Shown here one piece after another: positions 23,679 through 34,554 of a DNA stretch of 64,000 bases. The stretch lies in NCBI GenBank assembly GCA_948567375.1, contig OX419755.1:15009001-15073000 (forward strand), written 5' to 3'. Under the pieces are notes generated by a model. That model did not search any database, was not told the DNA's origin, and saw only the letters and a program-made list of their open reading frames with translations. This DNA is from Lunularia cruciata. Its lineage: Eukaryota; Streptophyta; Marchantiopsida; Lunulariales; Lunulariaceae. A program made the translations under genes and the position numbers. Within the stretch, counting starts at the first letter, position 1, and every line of letters starts with the position of its first letter.

Positions 23679-25200
23679 ATGAGGGAGGAGATTGACTTTG
23701 AGTTGGAGTTCGACACAAGAGCTGATTCAGTTGAGAGTGCACTTGTTATGTCCGCACCGTTGTTGTGGGACATGGATGAGATTTATGGGGCCTCCAAAGG
23801 CCCTAGGCGTTACTCTGGTATTGAGTTGGATGACTTCATTCATGAGTTTGATAGTTGGTGTGATCTGCAGCAAATACGGAACCCGACTTTGTTCACACCT
23901 TTCATGGCATGGAAGGGGTTGTTTCAGCATCTAGAGGGTCCGCCAATGGATGACCACCATGAGTTCAGGAGAGCTCATTTGAAGGAGATTGAGTTATGGA
24001 GACAATATTGGTCTCCACACTATGTCTCCATCACTTCAGGCTCGGTGGCCAAGAGTAGATCGACTATACCTACGAGTTCTAGCTAGAGTAGTGTTGGTGG
24101 AGCTAGTGGAGGTGCACTAGCTGGAGATAGTGCTACTACGAGTGGAGGTACCGCTACAGGAGGTGATGTGGTACCGGGGTTCAACCCCATAGTGGAGTTC
24201 TTCATGTGTTTGAGGCAAAACTACCAGGGAGTGCGGACTGACAAGCTGAGGAGCTTGCAAGAATTCTAGCGGAAGGCTGGAGAGAGCCTACGTGAGGCAT
24301 ACACTTGCATGAGGCGGCTGATCAGTTTCACTCAGGGAGTTACTAAGGCCCAAGCAATCTAGTTTTGGTATGAGCTACTGGACAAGGAGTTGCGACGTAG
24401 AGTTTGTGATGCTACATTGTTACAGGCTACTTTGCCTACTTTGGCAGTGGTCTTTGGTTTGGGTGAGCATATGAGCTCAACATGGTAGAGGAGTAGGTGG
24501 TGACATCTGGATTTGGTAGGGAGACCTCATCCATGGTTGTGACTTTTTCTAGAGTGCAGCAGAGTGCACCACGTATAGTTGGTTTTTGAGGACAAGGTGG
24601 ACAACCCAAATCCTATGGAGCGAGTGGAGGGCCTAGTGAAGTTAGACCTTTACCTTCATTTTTAGGTCAGGAGCAGCCAATTAGTGGTGGTGTTGCTTGT
24701 GGACTTGTGGTGGACCTGATACCTTGGGTGCATCACAGCCAACACAGAGGCAATGTGAGCACTGCCACAGATTTGGTCACACTAGTGACCGGTGTTTTGA
24801 CCTACACCCAAACTTACAGAGTGGTAGGGCTGCTATGGCAAGTAGTAGAGGACCTCCAGTTCATGGAGGATGAGGTGGTAGAGGTGGTGGTAGAGGATCT
24901 ACACTTAGTAGGGGTGCAGTACCCGCTCTTACTTTTGACATAGCTATGGCTACTTGGATTGAGTAGTTGGAGCAAAGATTGGCTAGTATGGCTATTGATG
25001 AGAGGAGATCAGATTTGGGTGCTGAGGCTTCCACCTCATATGCTGGTGATAGAGATGCTTTGGACTTCATGTGCGGAGCAACACAAGTGGATGCATCTGC
25101 AGTAGTGACTAGGAGTGCAGTACGTGCTCAAGAGCCTAGAGGAGCATCAATGGAGTTGGACCCACAAAGAGGAGAGGTTGGGAGACAGGTTAGACTTCCC
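23679..25200 (+). pseudogene. Family B copy B2, gag with CCHC zinc knuckle
   Basis: From the ATG at 23,679 the protein reads MREEIDFELEFD and continues open to a stop after IPTSSS at about 24,084. Beyond that stop come a Gly/Ser-rich linker, GFNPIVEFFMCLRQNYQGVR, and a capsid-like helix region (SLREAYTCMRRLISFTQGV, 24,283-24,340). The CCHC knuckle at 24,754-24,795 is intact, with spacing C-x2-C-x4-H-x4-C (CEHCHRFGHTSDRC). A Gly/Arg-rich tail (HGGRGGRGGGRGS) follows. Several in-frame stops make it non-functional. It would coat the element's RNA in virus-like particles. Confidence 0.8.
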
Positions 25201-26440
25201 TAGTCTTTCACGCTATCTGAGGTATTGCAAATGACATCCATGGTTCCTAAACGTCCTAGTGCAGGTGTGGTAGGTGGTGATGGAGTACATGATGGACTAC
25301 CTGCTAGTCAGCCACCTACTACTACACAGATTGAGTCTAGCATGATGTTGGGGGCGACTCAACTGATTATGCGGCATCCTTTATTTTCGGCCTGTGACCT
25401 GTTTACATTGGGAGTTGACCCAGCCCCAGTGTTCCGGTTGGCTACCACACTTTGTGAGAGTAAGGATGATGCGGTTCCTACTACTAGGGTAGAGATGGTT
25501 GATAGTGGAGTAGACTTGGTTGAGGAGCATGGGATTTGTTCAGCGACTAGTGGTTTATGGTAGGCAACAACGGCTAGACTGGAGGAGTTGCCAACTAGAC
25601 CGGCCTTTGAGAGAGCATGGTTCACACCTGGTGTTGTCCTATTGGATCCCGCCCTGAACCAACGCAGCAAATGCTGAACTATCCAGAGGGGGATTTTCCA
25701 TTTGGTGGGACCTTCAAGGAAGGTCTATACACCATAGAGAGTCTTGTTAAACTCTGGTACGCAGCCCCTCATGTTGGAGAAGGCTGCAGTTGTCGGTCTG
25801 GAGTTATTGAAGACCGATGTGGAGAGGTGTCTATTTTAGATCCAGACATCTCTAGGTGGTGGTTTGACACATTACATCACACATGGAGAGCTTGTTGTCC
25901 AAGCTTAGCCTGGTCATCTGATTGATAGCTCGGTGGTGAGAACTCATGCTATTGCAACAATAGCTGAGTCATATGATGTGCTAGTTGGGGGAGCAGTGTT
26001 ATACCCCACGGGTTTTAGCATTGACTATTGGGAGGAGACAACCTCTTATAGACCTGGTTGGCAGTCCAGTGAGGGATGGGTATGTCGCCTACCAGTACGC
26101 TTCAATAGTGGCAGTCTTGGCTCACTATAGTTTGGGACCATGGCAACATCAGTTTTAGCTTTCAGTGGTGCAGTTACTTGGCTTGGTGACTTGTTGGAGG
26201 GGAACACCCATGCAAAGGATACTCCAATACTAAAGGAGATCACTCGGCTTTGGAGTACAAGTGGGATTGTTCCATCCACCTTGGATGTTCTATTGTGGAG
26301 TTCAGAGGAGGCGTTGTAGCAGCATGCAGATCAGTTGGTGCAGCATGCTTGGAGTGGAGCCTTCGTACCATCAAGAGATGAGTGTGAAGATGAGCCTCCA
26401 GAGCCGATTGCTTTGACACCCCTAGATACCACACTCATTG
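25201..26440 (+). pseudogene. Family B copy B2, retropepsin-like protease region
   Basis: Across several frames the order is a linker with RPSAGVVGGDG, then a region reading LLNSGTQPLML at about 25,744-25,777. There the expected catalytic Asp-Ser-Gly has become Asn-Ser-Gly. LELLKTDVERC and ITHGELVVQA follow, then SYDVLVGGAVLYPTGFSIDY at 25,968-26,030, the C-terminal strand pattern of a retroviral-type aspartic protease. Stops at about 25,561 and 25,677, plus frameshifts, show decay. The protease identity is inferred from the DSG-like motif and the position between gag and the DNMT. Confidence 0.65.
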
Positions 26441-26445
26441 CTTGA

Positions 26446-27405
26446 TTGTATCCCGTAGAGGGGATATGCCTATTAGAGTTGTTTGGTGGGATCAGCACCG
26501 GACTAGCTACGGTGTTACAGGCGGGTATCCGAGTACATAGGTACTTGTATGTAGAGAGAGATGAGACTGCTAGGCGAGTCTCTCTACATCATGTGGCACA
26601 TATGGCCTATCGGTATCTAGAGTTATTACCGATGTCAGCAGTCAGAGGTTACCAGAAGGCCCTACCAGCAAACATTTCCTTATTGGGAACGCATGACCTA
26701 GAGAGACATGGGCCTATTCACTTGGTGATTTTTGGATGACCATGTCAAGAACATACACGTACGGGCCACAGTTTGGGTCTTTAGGATCCTCATTCTGGTG
26801 TATTTTGGGAGATGTTACGGATATTACGGCATCTCCAGGTTCATCAGTTCATCGGCGGTTCATCCAGGTTCTCCAACTTACCTTTTGGAGAACGTTCCTT
26901 TGATGGGTGATTCTTGCACCCGAATGGTGGCGAGTACACATTAGGTCCATTCTTGGATGGAACCTATTGTATTGTTAGATGCAGCCAAATTGAGATCACG
27001 GGCTCATTGTCTTCATCTTTGGTGGATGAACCTCTTACCCAAAGAGGTTTTACAACGTGCTTATGATGGGATTCAACAACTTGACCACATCCTTGTTGAT
27101 GATATCTTGGATGTTGGGCGTTAGTCTGAAACAGTGGTAGTGGCTGATAGGTCACCTATGGCAATGGTGAACCTAGTTGGACAGCCTTGAGCCACATTTC
27201 CCACACTTGGAGTTTCCCAGGCTCTCATGCTTTTTGAGAGGGAGGACCTGGACTTGTTTGGGACTCACAATTATAGCAGTTGGTGGAGCCCAACGTTGAT
27301 GAGAGAGAGCGGGCGATGGGTTTTTGCACTGGTATTACCGCTATTCCCGTAGTGTTAGAGGCATCTAAGCACCATGTGTTAGGTCAGGCTATGAACCTAA
27401 ACTAT
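26446..27405 (+). pseudogene. Family B copy B2, cytosine-C5 DNA methyltransferase carried in pol
   Basis: The domain shows C5-DNMT motifs in canonical order. Motif I (SAM binding): LLELFGGISTGLA at about 26,470. Motif II region: YLYVERDET. The run to motif IV contains GYQKALPANISLL. Motif IV: HLVIFG, a TGA stop where Trp is expected, then Pro-Cys-Gln at 26,740-26,748 with the catalytic Cys codon intact. Motif VI: ENV at 26,888-26,896 (LLENVPLMGDS), in another frame. A degraded Arg-rich motif VIII follows near 26,990. Near the C-terminus are VEPNVDERERAMGF (about 27,283) and HHVLGQAMNLN (about 27,370-27,400), resembling motifs IX-X. One or more frameshifts and stops make it inactive. It lies between protease and reverse transcriptase, so it is part of the element, not a host gene. 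Confidence 0.85.
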
Positions 27406-28925
27406 TTGTCCTAGATTATGAGCTTTGGCTTGGTAGAGCAGCGTAGGATGCGCTTGATAGGCATCACCACTCGGACACTTGTGAGCCCTGTGCCTATCAG
27501 GATGATTTAGGCACATGTTGGGGGCAATGGACCGAGTGGACATGGTATTCTTGGGACACATTGAATAGCTACTAGGGAGAGTGGTCTACTTGGAGTCCAT
27601 CTAGGTGAGCGTGGGCTACTTGGATTTCACCCTTGGTCCACTTGGGATGTAGCTAGAGGACGTGTGGAGCTTGCAGTCAGAGTGGAGGGAATTTTTCACA
27701 CAGAGGTTGGGACCTCTAGTGGTCGGGAGCATGACACTATTGCTCCCAAGGGCCCAGTGTAGCAACCAATCAGTATGCCTTCCACTCCTACTACAATTAC
27801 AGAGGATCCTTAGGAGCCAGATCTTGGACCCAAGCTTATTGGAGACGAAAGACGGAGGGTTTGGAGGTTCTTGAGGAGCCACACAATTTTTTTTGCCTTC
27901 AGTATGAAGGATTTGGGTACTCTGAAAGGACTTGGTATACAGATTGAGCTGACTAGCAATACACCAGTTTTCCAATGTCCTTATCAATATAGTGAGATGT
28001 AGAGGACATTGATTCAGAGCCGGAGTAGTGATCTTTTTGAGGCTGGTTTGGTGGAGATTTCACATGGAGAGTATGCATCAGCGACAATGATGCCAGCCAA
28101 GAAGGATATGCATGGCAACTACATAGATAGGTGGATGTGTGGAGCTTACCGTCCTATCAACCGACAGACCAGGGCTGATCGGTATGCCATGCCTATATCG
28201 GAGGAGATTTTTGATGCGATAGGGCATGCAAAGATCTTCAGTACTTTGGATCTTCAAGCAGGATATCATCAGTTGCCAATCAAGGAGGAGGATAAGTCCA
28301 AGATAGCATTTTGGGCTATTGATCCTCACGGCAAGGATGTCGTTAATCAGTGGAGGTTCTTACCATCTGGGTTGAAGAACGCTCTTGTTGAGTTCCAAAG
28401 GGTCATGGATAGGATCCTTGCTGGATCGGATTTTGCTCGGTGCTATATTGATGATATTTTGGTCTATAACACTAATGTGGAAGAGCATGAGAGACAGTTG
28501 TTGGAGGTGTTTGAGAGGTTGAGATCTCAAGGACTCAAATTACATCCTGAGAAGTGTAGGTTCTTCCATGAGCAGGTTGAGTATTTAGGTCAAACTATCT
28601 ACCCCAAAGGACTTGGTGTTCAACAGACCAAGGTGGAGGCTATTGCACGTATTTCTTGGCTTACGGATGTGAGCAGAGTGCAAGCATTCCTTGGGTTGGC
28701 AAACTTCTATCACCGCTATGTTAGAGGATTTAGTGCCATTGCCAAGGCCTTGACGAAGTTGACCAAGCTTACATAGGAGTGGTGTTGGGGAGATGAGCAG
28801 GAGAGAGCTTTTGTAGAGCTCAAGGAGAGGTTGACATCTGCTCCTATTTTGAGGAGATTGATCAGAGGACGACCATTTCAGGTTCATACTGATTGGAGTA
28901 TGTTAGGGCTTGGAGTGGTGTTCAC
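27406..28925 (+). pseudogene. Family B copy B2, reverse transcriptase and start of RNase H
   Basis: A pre-RT segment (FSMKDLGTLKGLGIQIELT) begins near 27,900. The reverse transcriptase is open for 255 codons at 28,009-28,776. It has SHGEYASATMMPAKKD, MCGAYRPINRQTRADRYAMP, IFSTLDLQAGYHQLPIKEED, and the catalytic YIDD box at 28,444-28,455. VQAFLGLANFYHRYVRGFS leads toward RNase H. The expected MPFGLKNAPA motif has decayed to LPSGLKNALV. RNase H starts near 28,785 and is split at 28,925, within VHTDWSMLGLGVVF, by insertion of family A copy A3. It resumes at 35,301. The spacer 27,406-27,890 has no clear domain. Confidence 0.85.
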
Positions 28926-29466
28926 TGTAATACCAAGGGTTAGCCATATGATCTAGATGTGAAATTTGGTTTGGTAACTTCTAGAATGATGCTATACATG
29001 ATGGTCAAAATAGATCAGATAGAAGTATCACCAAAAGAGTACTTCTACTAATAGAGTAGAAACCAAAATAGACTTGAGAACCTTAGAACCAATAGCTAGA
29101 CATATGATTTAAAGGTGAGAATTGGTTTGGTAACATCTGGAAGGATGTTACACATGATGGACTAAATAGATCAGAAAGAGGTATCACCAAAAGGGGACTT
29201 CTACTAATAGAGTAGGAACCAAAATATGCCTGAAATCTTTGATGGCAATTTCAGAGGCCTAAATGGATGAATTAGGCCTCAAAAATGTGCAGACCCCCCC
29301 CCATAGAAGAAAGGCTGGCCTTCCCTCCCACCTGCTTTGTCTTGTTGAGAGCTTTCCAACAGTACCTTACTCATGTGATTATGAGATTCCTACAGAAAGA
29401 TTCCCTAAAAGATTCCCTCCGGTCAAAGCTTGTTTGACCAACCAGATAGGACCTAGACCAGACAGG
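28926..29466 (+). mobile_element. Family A copy A3, 5' LTR (3'-truncated), nested in B2
   Basis: It starts TGTAATACCAAGGGTTAGCC right after TTCAC (28,921-28,925), the left half of the target duplication. It follows the LTR of 34,555 closely for about 540 bp, then jumps at 29,466 directly into RNase H sequence. A single internal deletion therefore removed the end of the LTR, primer site, gag, protease and reverse transcriptase. Confidence 0.85.
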
Positions 29467-30351
29467 TTGCCTTGCTACATGCACCAATCTTGAAGTGGTA
29501 TGTTCCAAAACGTCCAATCAAGTTGGCTACAGATGCATCAGGCGTAGCAATAGGAGCAGTCCTACAACAAGAATGGCATGACGGATGGCATCCAATTGCA
29601 TATTTCTCTCAAAAGTTGTTACCGGCAGAGCGCAACTACCACACCACAGAACTAGAAGAGCTGGCCATCGTTCTAGCAACTAAGCATTGGAAGCACTACC
29701 TGGGCAAGAAGGCATTTGTAGTAGAGATAGACCACAAACCTCTAGTCTACCTCGAGACGCAGAAGGATCTATCTCGTCGCCAAATTCGGTGGGCAGAGTG
29801 GCGACAATGCTTCAACATGACAATCACCTATGTGGAAGGTAAGAAACAATTGGAAGATGCATTCACCCGTGCCAATGGCCAACAACTTGGTGGTAGAGGT
29901 TAAGATTAACCTTGAATTTTGGCAAGAGATTCTAGCTGCTACAAAAACTGATCCACAGATTGTAGAAGCGCAATTGTCCAAAGGGATCACCAGCACCCAA
30001 GGACTCACCTTTTGGGATGGCAAATTATGGATCCCAAATGTACTAGACTTACGCACTACCATTCTAGCGGAATGTCATGATTCGGCCATTGCAGCTCATG
30101 TCAGAGTAGACAAGACCTTGGATGCAGTCAAGCGCCATTACTATTGGCCCAAGATGAGCAACGACGTGATGGACTATGTGCGTAGCTGCCTACTTTGTCA
30201 ACAGAACAAAGCTTCTAATCAAGCTCCTGTAGTGCTACTTCAACCTCTCTCCACTCCAACCCAACGTTGGGAACAAGTGAGTATGGATCTCGTCTACGAA
30301 TTACCCAAGACCACCTTAGGGTTTGACTCCATTGTGGTCTTTGTGGACCGG
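29467..30351 (+). pseudogene. Family A copy A3, RNase H and integrase N-terminal half
   Basis: RNase H is better preserved here than in A2. It has LATDASGVAIGAVLQQEW with the first catalytic Asp, TELEELAIVLATKHW with the Glu, and FVVEIDHKPLVYLE with the next Asp (29,520-29,760). A frameshift near 29,850 separates it from the integrase frame (29,830-30,375). That frame has the zinc-binding region (VDKTLDAVKRHYYWPKMSND, then CLLCQQNK) and the first catalytic Asp in VSMDLVYELP. The integrase is broken at 30,351 by a 3.18-kb insertion and resumes at 33,530. Confidence 0.85.
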
Positions 30352-33300
30352 TGTCATCGGGAAAAAGCCAGATGAGAGTGGTAAGGAGTGGTTGCAGGAT
30401 TTTGAGAAGAGGAGGGCTGGATAGTAGAGGGTTTTTTTTTCAGTGAAAGTCTTGCGGGAGTGCACATGCTGATAGGGTATGAAAATTTGGACAGATGAGG
30501 ACTGGACAGTAGAGAGCTTTTGGAAAAATGTCAGATGAGCTTGGTAAGGAGTGTCTAGAATTTTTGAGAAGGGAAGAGGAAGATAGATAAATCTGGAAGG
30601 GCTTTGTTGAATGAAAGAGAGGTATCGAGCACTTCTGCAAGGGGAAAGGAATCAAAGGACAGAGCAGCAAGAAAAGGGGACTCCTAAACGTAAAGGGGTT
30701 TGAGGAATCAAGAAAGGAAAAGACAAAAGGAAAGAGGGACAAAAACGGAAGGAAAATAGGAAGATTGTGGGCAGAGAAAGGGGAACGGGGAAAGAATGGA
30801 AGGCAAAGTTGGGTAGCAGCAACAAAGGACAATCAAGGAGACAAGGAGATCGAAAGGGGTTTTGCAAAGGACAAGAATAAGAAAGGGGTTTTACGAAGGG
30901 GGAACAGGAAAGGGTTTTTGTGAAGTGACAGGAACAGGTCAAGAGGTTTTGGAAGGACAGAGGATCAAAAAAGGAGTTTCGGGAAATGAGTAGAAGAGTT
31001 TTGGGAAAGTGCAGAGGATTTCAAGAAAAGAACAATAGGGTTCTCGAGAAAGTGTAGAGGATTTTAGAGAGAAGACAGTAGGGAAGTGATGGAGAAATAT
31101 CAAAAGTGAGAAGAGCTGCCAGTTTCAAGAAATGAGGAGAAGAGTTTTGGGAAAGTGCAGAGGATTTTGAGAAAAGAACAGTAGGGTTCTTGAGAAAGTG
31201 CAAAGGATTTTGAGAGAAGACAATAGTGACGTGATGGAGAATTATCAAAAGTGAGAAGAGCTGCCAGTTTCGGGAAATGAGGAGAAGAGTTTCGGGAAAG
31301 TGCAGAGGATTTCAAGAAAAGAACAGTAGGGTTCTTGGGAAAGTGCAGAGGATTTTGAGAGAAGACAGTAGGGAAGTGATGGAGAATGATCGAAATTGAG
31401 AAGAGCTACCAGTTTTGAGAAATGAGGAGAAGAGTTTCGGGAAAGTGCAGAGGATTTCAAGAGAAGACAGTAGGGAAGTATTGAGAATTATCAAAAGGTG
31501 AGAAGGGCTGCCAGTTTTTGGGAAATCAAGAGAGGAGTTTCAGAGAGAGAAAGTTGCAGAAGATTTTGAGAAAAGAACAGTAGAGTTTTTGGGAAAGTGC
31601 AGAGGATTTTTCGAGAGAAGACAGTAGGGAAGTGATGGAGAAATATTGAAAGTGAGAAGAGCTGCCAATTTCGGGAAATGAGGAGAAGAGTTTCAGGAAA
31701 GTGCAGAGGATTTCGAGAAAAGAACAGTAGGGTTCTCGAGAAAGTGCAGAGGATTTCGAGAGAAGACAGTAGGGAAGTGATGGAGAATTATCGAAAGTGA
31801 GAAGAGCTGCCAGTTTCGGGAAATGAGGAGAAGAGTTTCGGGAAAGTGCAGAGGATTTCGAGAGAAGACAGTAGGGAAGTGATGGAGAAATATCGAAAGT
31901 GAGAAGAGCTGCCAGTTTCGGGAAATGAGGAGAAGAGTTTCAGGAAAGTGCAGAGGATTTCGAGAGAAGACAGTAGGGAAGTGATGGAGAAATATAGAAA
32001 GTGAGAAGAGCTCCTAGTTTCGGGAAATGAGGAGAAGAGTTTCGGGAAAGTGCATAGGATTTCGAGAGAAGACAGTAGGGAAGTATTGAGGATTATTGAA
32101 AGGTGAGAACGGCTGCCAGTTTTTGGGAAATCAAGAGAGGAGTTTCAGAGAGAGAGAAAGTTGCAGAAGATTTTGAGAAAAGAACAGTAGAGTTTTTGGG
32201 AAAGTGCAGAGGATTTTTGAGAGAAGACAGTAGGGAAGTGATGGAGAATTATTGAAAGTGAGAAGAGCTGCCAGTTTCGAGAAATGAGGAGAAGAGTTTC
32301 GGGAAAGTGCAGAGGATTTCAAGAGAAGACAGTAGGGAAGTGATGGAGAATTATCAAAAGTGAGAAGAGCTGCCAGTTTCGGGAAAGTACAGAGGATCTC
32401 GAGAGAAGACAGTAGGGAAGTATTGAGAATTATCGGAAGGTGAGAAGGGCTGCCAGTTTTTGGGAAATCAAGAGAGGAGTTTTAGAGAGAGAAAGTTGCA
32501 GAAGATTTCGAGAAAAGAACAGTAGAGTTTTTGGGAAAGTGCAGAGGATTTTGAGAGAAGACAGTAGGGAAGTGATGGAGAATTATCGAAAGTGAGAAGA
32601 GCTGCCAGTTTTGGGAAATGAGGAGAAGAGTTTCGGGAAAGTGTAGAGGATTTAGAGAGAAGACAATAGAGAAGTGATGGAGAATTATCGAAAGTGAGAA
32701 GAGCTGCCTGTTTCGGAAAATGAGGAGAGGAGTTTCAAGAGAGAAAGTTGCAGAGGATTTCGAGAGGGAAGTTGGCAAGGTTGGACAGGAGTTGAGTTTT
32801 TCACAGTGAGAAGGACTGACAGTTTTGGGAAATGCCAGAGGAGTTTCAAGAGAGAAGTTTGCAGGAACTTTTGAGAGAGACAGAGTGTGTTCAGAGGAGA
32901 AAGCATTGATGGGAGTGCTGCTGGGAGGTGAAGGAAGAAGTATGGAGGGTGAGTCGTCTTTAATGTTATCGGACAGAGTGCGTGTGAAGGCACCAGCTGA
33001 AATGATTTTCTGTCATAATTTAGTGCATACACTGTATGAACTGGAGTTGGTTGGCTTTTCCAAACTTGTGAACCTTGCAGCTGGAATTTTATGAATGACA
33101 AATCCTGAGAAAATGGTGTGTTTGATCTGTGATTAGCACCGAGGAAGTTCCATTTTAGGAGCTCTCATTCTGTCTATATGAATGGTTTGGTTCAGTAGTC
33201 TGGGTGCCGGGTTGAGCCGAATAGAATACTATTTGTTGTTTGTGAAATTCCCAGCCATTCCTAGGGACCGTTGGGTCCGAAACCGTAGCAAAACCTGCAT

Positions 33301-33529
33301 GAACTAGCCAGTTCTACGAAGGCCAAAGACAAACACAAACCCTCGAGAAGCCCAACATCAAGAAACAAAGGAAAACCCAAAATTTTACAGAGTTGAGATT
33401 TCCAACACACTAGGAATAGGGAGAGAATGATAGTCTACGAGAAACTCTAAATCAACTACAATAACGGCAAACTAAGCACAAGCAGCCAGGTGCTCGGTGC
33501 ACTCTTGAGGCCAAACAATTTCCCCAACA
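30352..33529 (-). mobile_element. Non-coding 3.18-kb insertion, probable solo LTR of an unrelated element
   Basis: The insertion begins TGTCATCGGG and ends CCCCAACA on the plus strand, so it has TG...CA termini. It is bounded by CCGG on both sides (30,348-30,351 and 33,530-33,533). A fifth matching base, A, overlaps the terminal CA, so the duplication could be 4 or 5 bp. It splits family A integrase exactly: sequence before and after joins to match 18,465-18,490. No coding domain is found. Read from the minus strand it opens TGTTGGGGAAATTG, more typical of an LTR start, hence the strand given. A long solo LTR or a non-autonomous element are the main options. Confidence 0.6.
31080..32790 (+). 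repeat. Purine-rich tandem repeat array, 101/145-bp units
   Basis: The phrase GAAGAGCTGCCAG recurs at 31,110, 31,255, 31,400 (as GAAGAGCTACCAG), 31,801, 31,902 and further. Spacing is 145 bp in the first part and 101 bp around 31,801-31,902. The longer unit is the shorter one plus a module of about 44 bp (AAAAGAACAGTAGGG...GCAGAGGATTT). A third variant (AAATCAAGAGAGGAGTTT plus AAAGTTGCAGAAG) appears near 31,520, 32,125 and 32,470. The plus strand is almost all A/G apart from short TTTC and TGCC breaks. Minus-strand Ser/Leu-rich reading frames across it are by-products of the repeat. Confidence 0.85.
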
Positions 33530-34541
33530 CCGGCTCAGCAAAATGATTCATGTACGCCCTACCACCAAGGAGGTGACCGCTCCACAACTAGCTCAACTAT
33601 ACTTAGATGTAGTCTTTGCTCACCATGGCTTTTTTAGAGTACTCATCACCGATAGAGGCACCCAATTCACCTGTTTGTTTTGACGGACACTCTTTTGTTT
33701 CTTCAAAACCAAGTTGGCCATGTCTACAGCTTACCACCCACAAATAGATGGCCAAACAGAGCGGGCTAATCGCACAATTGAAGACATGTTACGCGGCTTC
33801 ACCTTAGAAGAGCAAGAGAGGTGGGACACCCTACTACCATTGGTGGAATTTGCTTACAACAATTCAGTGAATGCTTCCACCCAGGTCACTCCGTTCTTCC
33901 TCATGTATGGTGAGCATCCCTTCACACCTTCTAGCTTGATGAAGATCCGTCCAGTGACTACCAAGGTTGATGCAGTCAACACATTTGTTTCTAGAATCCA
34001 ACAAGGTGTGGAGAGCGCCAAGCACAAGTTATAGATTGCGCAAAATCGACAAAAGCAGTATGCTGATGCACACCGTAGACACATGGAGTTCAATGTTGGG
34101 GATCAAGTATGGCTATCGACAACCAACCTCACATTAGTTGGATCTCGTAAGCTCAAACCTTGTTTTATTGGGCCTTTCTTGATTCTTCGTCGCATCGGCA
34201 CTGTGGCCTATCACCTTGAGCTACCACCACACATGAAGATCCATCTAGTGTTCCATATCTCCCTACTACGCAGATATGCTCACCAATCAGGCCAAGGTCC
34301 TTCCACATAGGATATTTGACCTTGTCCAACACTCATTGATGGCATAGAGGGATATGAAGTGGAGCGGATTCTCCAAAAATGCATGCGTGGTACTTGCCAT
34401 CCGCGGGTGGAATATCTAGTACAATGGAAAGGTTACCCCCTCTATGAAGCAACTTGGGAACCCGCTGCCAATTTGGCACATGCACCGGTGTTGGTGCAAG
34501 CATTTGAGCAACAATTGTGCAACAAGGACGTTGCGTCTTAA
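33530..34541 (+). pseudogene. Family A copy A3, integrase C-terminal half and chromodomain
   Basis: The integrase resumes after the insertion. The second catalytic Asp lies in LITDRGTQF (about 33,640). The third block HPQIDGQTERANRTIEDML is intact, with its catalytic Glu, at 33,735-33,795. EFAYNNSVNASTQVTPFFLM follows, then the FNVGDQVWLST segment (34,083-34,130) and FIGPFLILRRIG. The chromodomain at about 34,345-34,480 reads MERILQK, YLVQWKGYPLYEATWEPA, and ends AFEQQLCNKDV. Stops at about 33,680 and 34,031 disrupt it. It is the best-preserved chromodomain in the window. Confidence 0.85.
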
Positions 34542-34554
34542 AAGGAGGGAGGTC

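Noticed and set aside
26446-27405. The DNMT block as a host methyltransferase gene
   Set aside because: It has no introns, lies between retroviral protease and reverse transcriptase on the same strand, and recurs in the same place in a second element copy.
31080-32790. Regularly spaced repeats that might recall a CRISPR array
   Set aside because: Units are contiguous at 101/145 bp, not short repeats with unique spacers, and the context is a plant retroelement.
31021-33101. Minus-strand Ser/Leu/Phe-rich proteins of 60-138 residues
   Set aside because: They are products of reading the purine-rich tandem array on its pyrimidine strand; the same text repeats in several of them.
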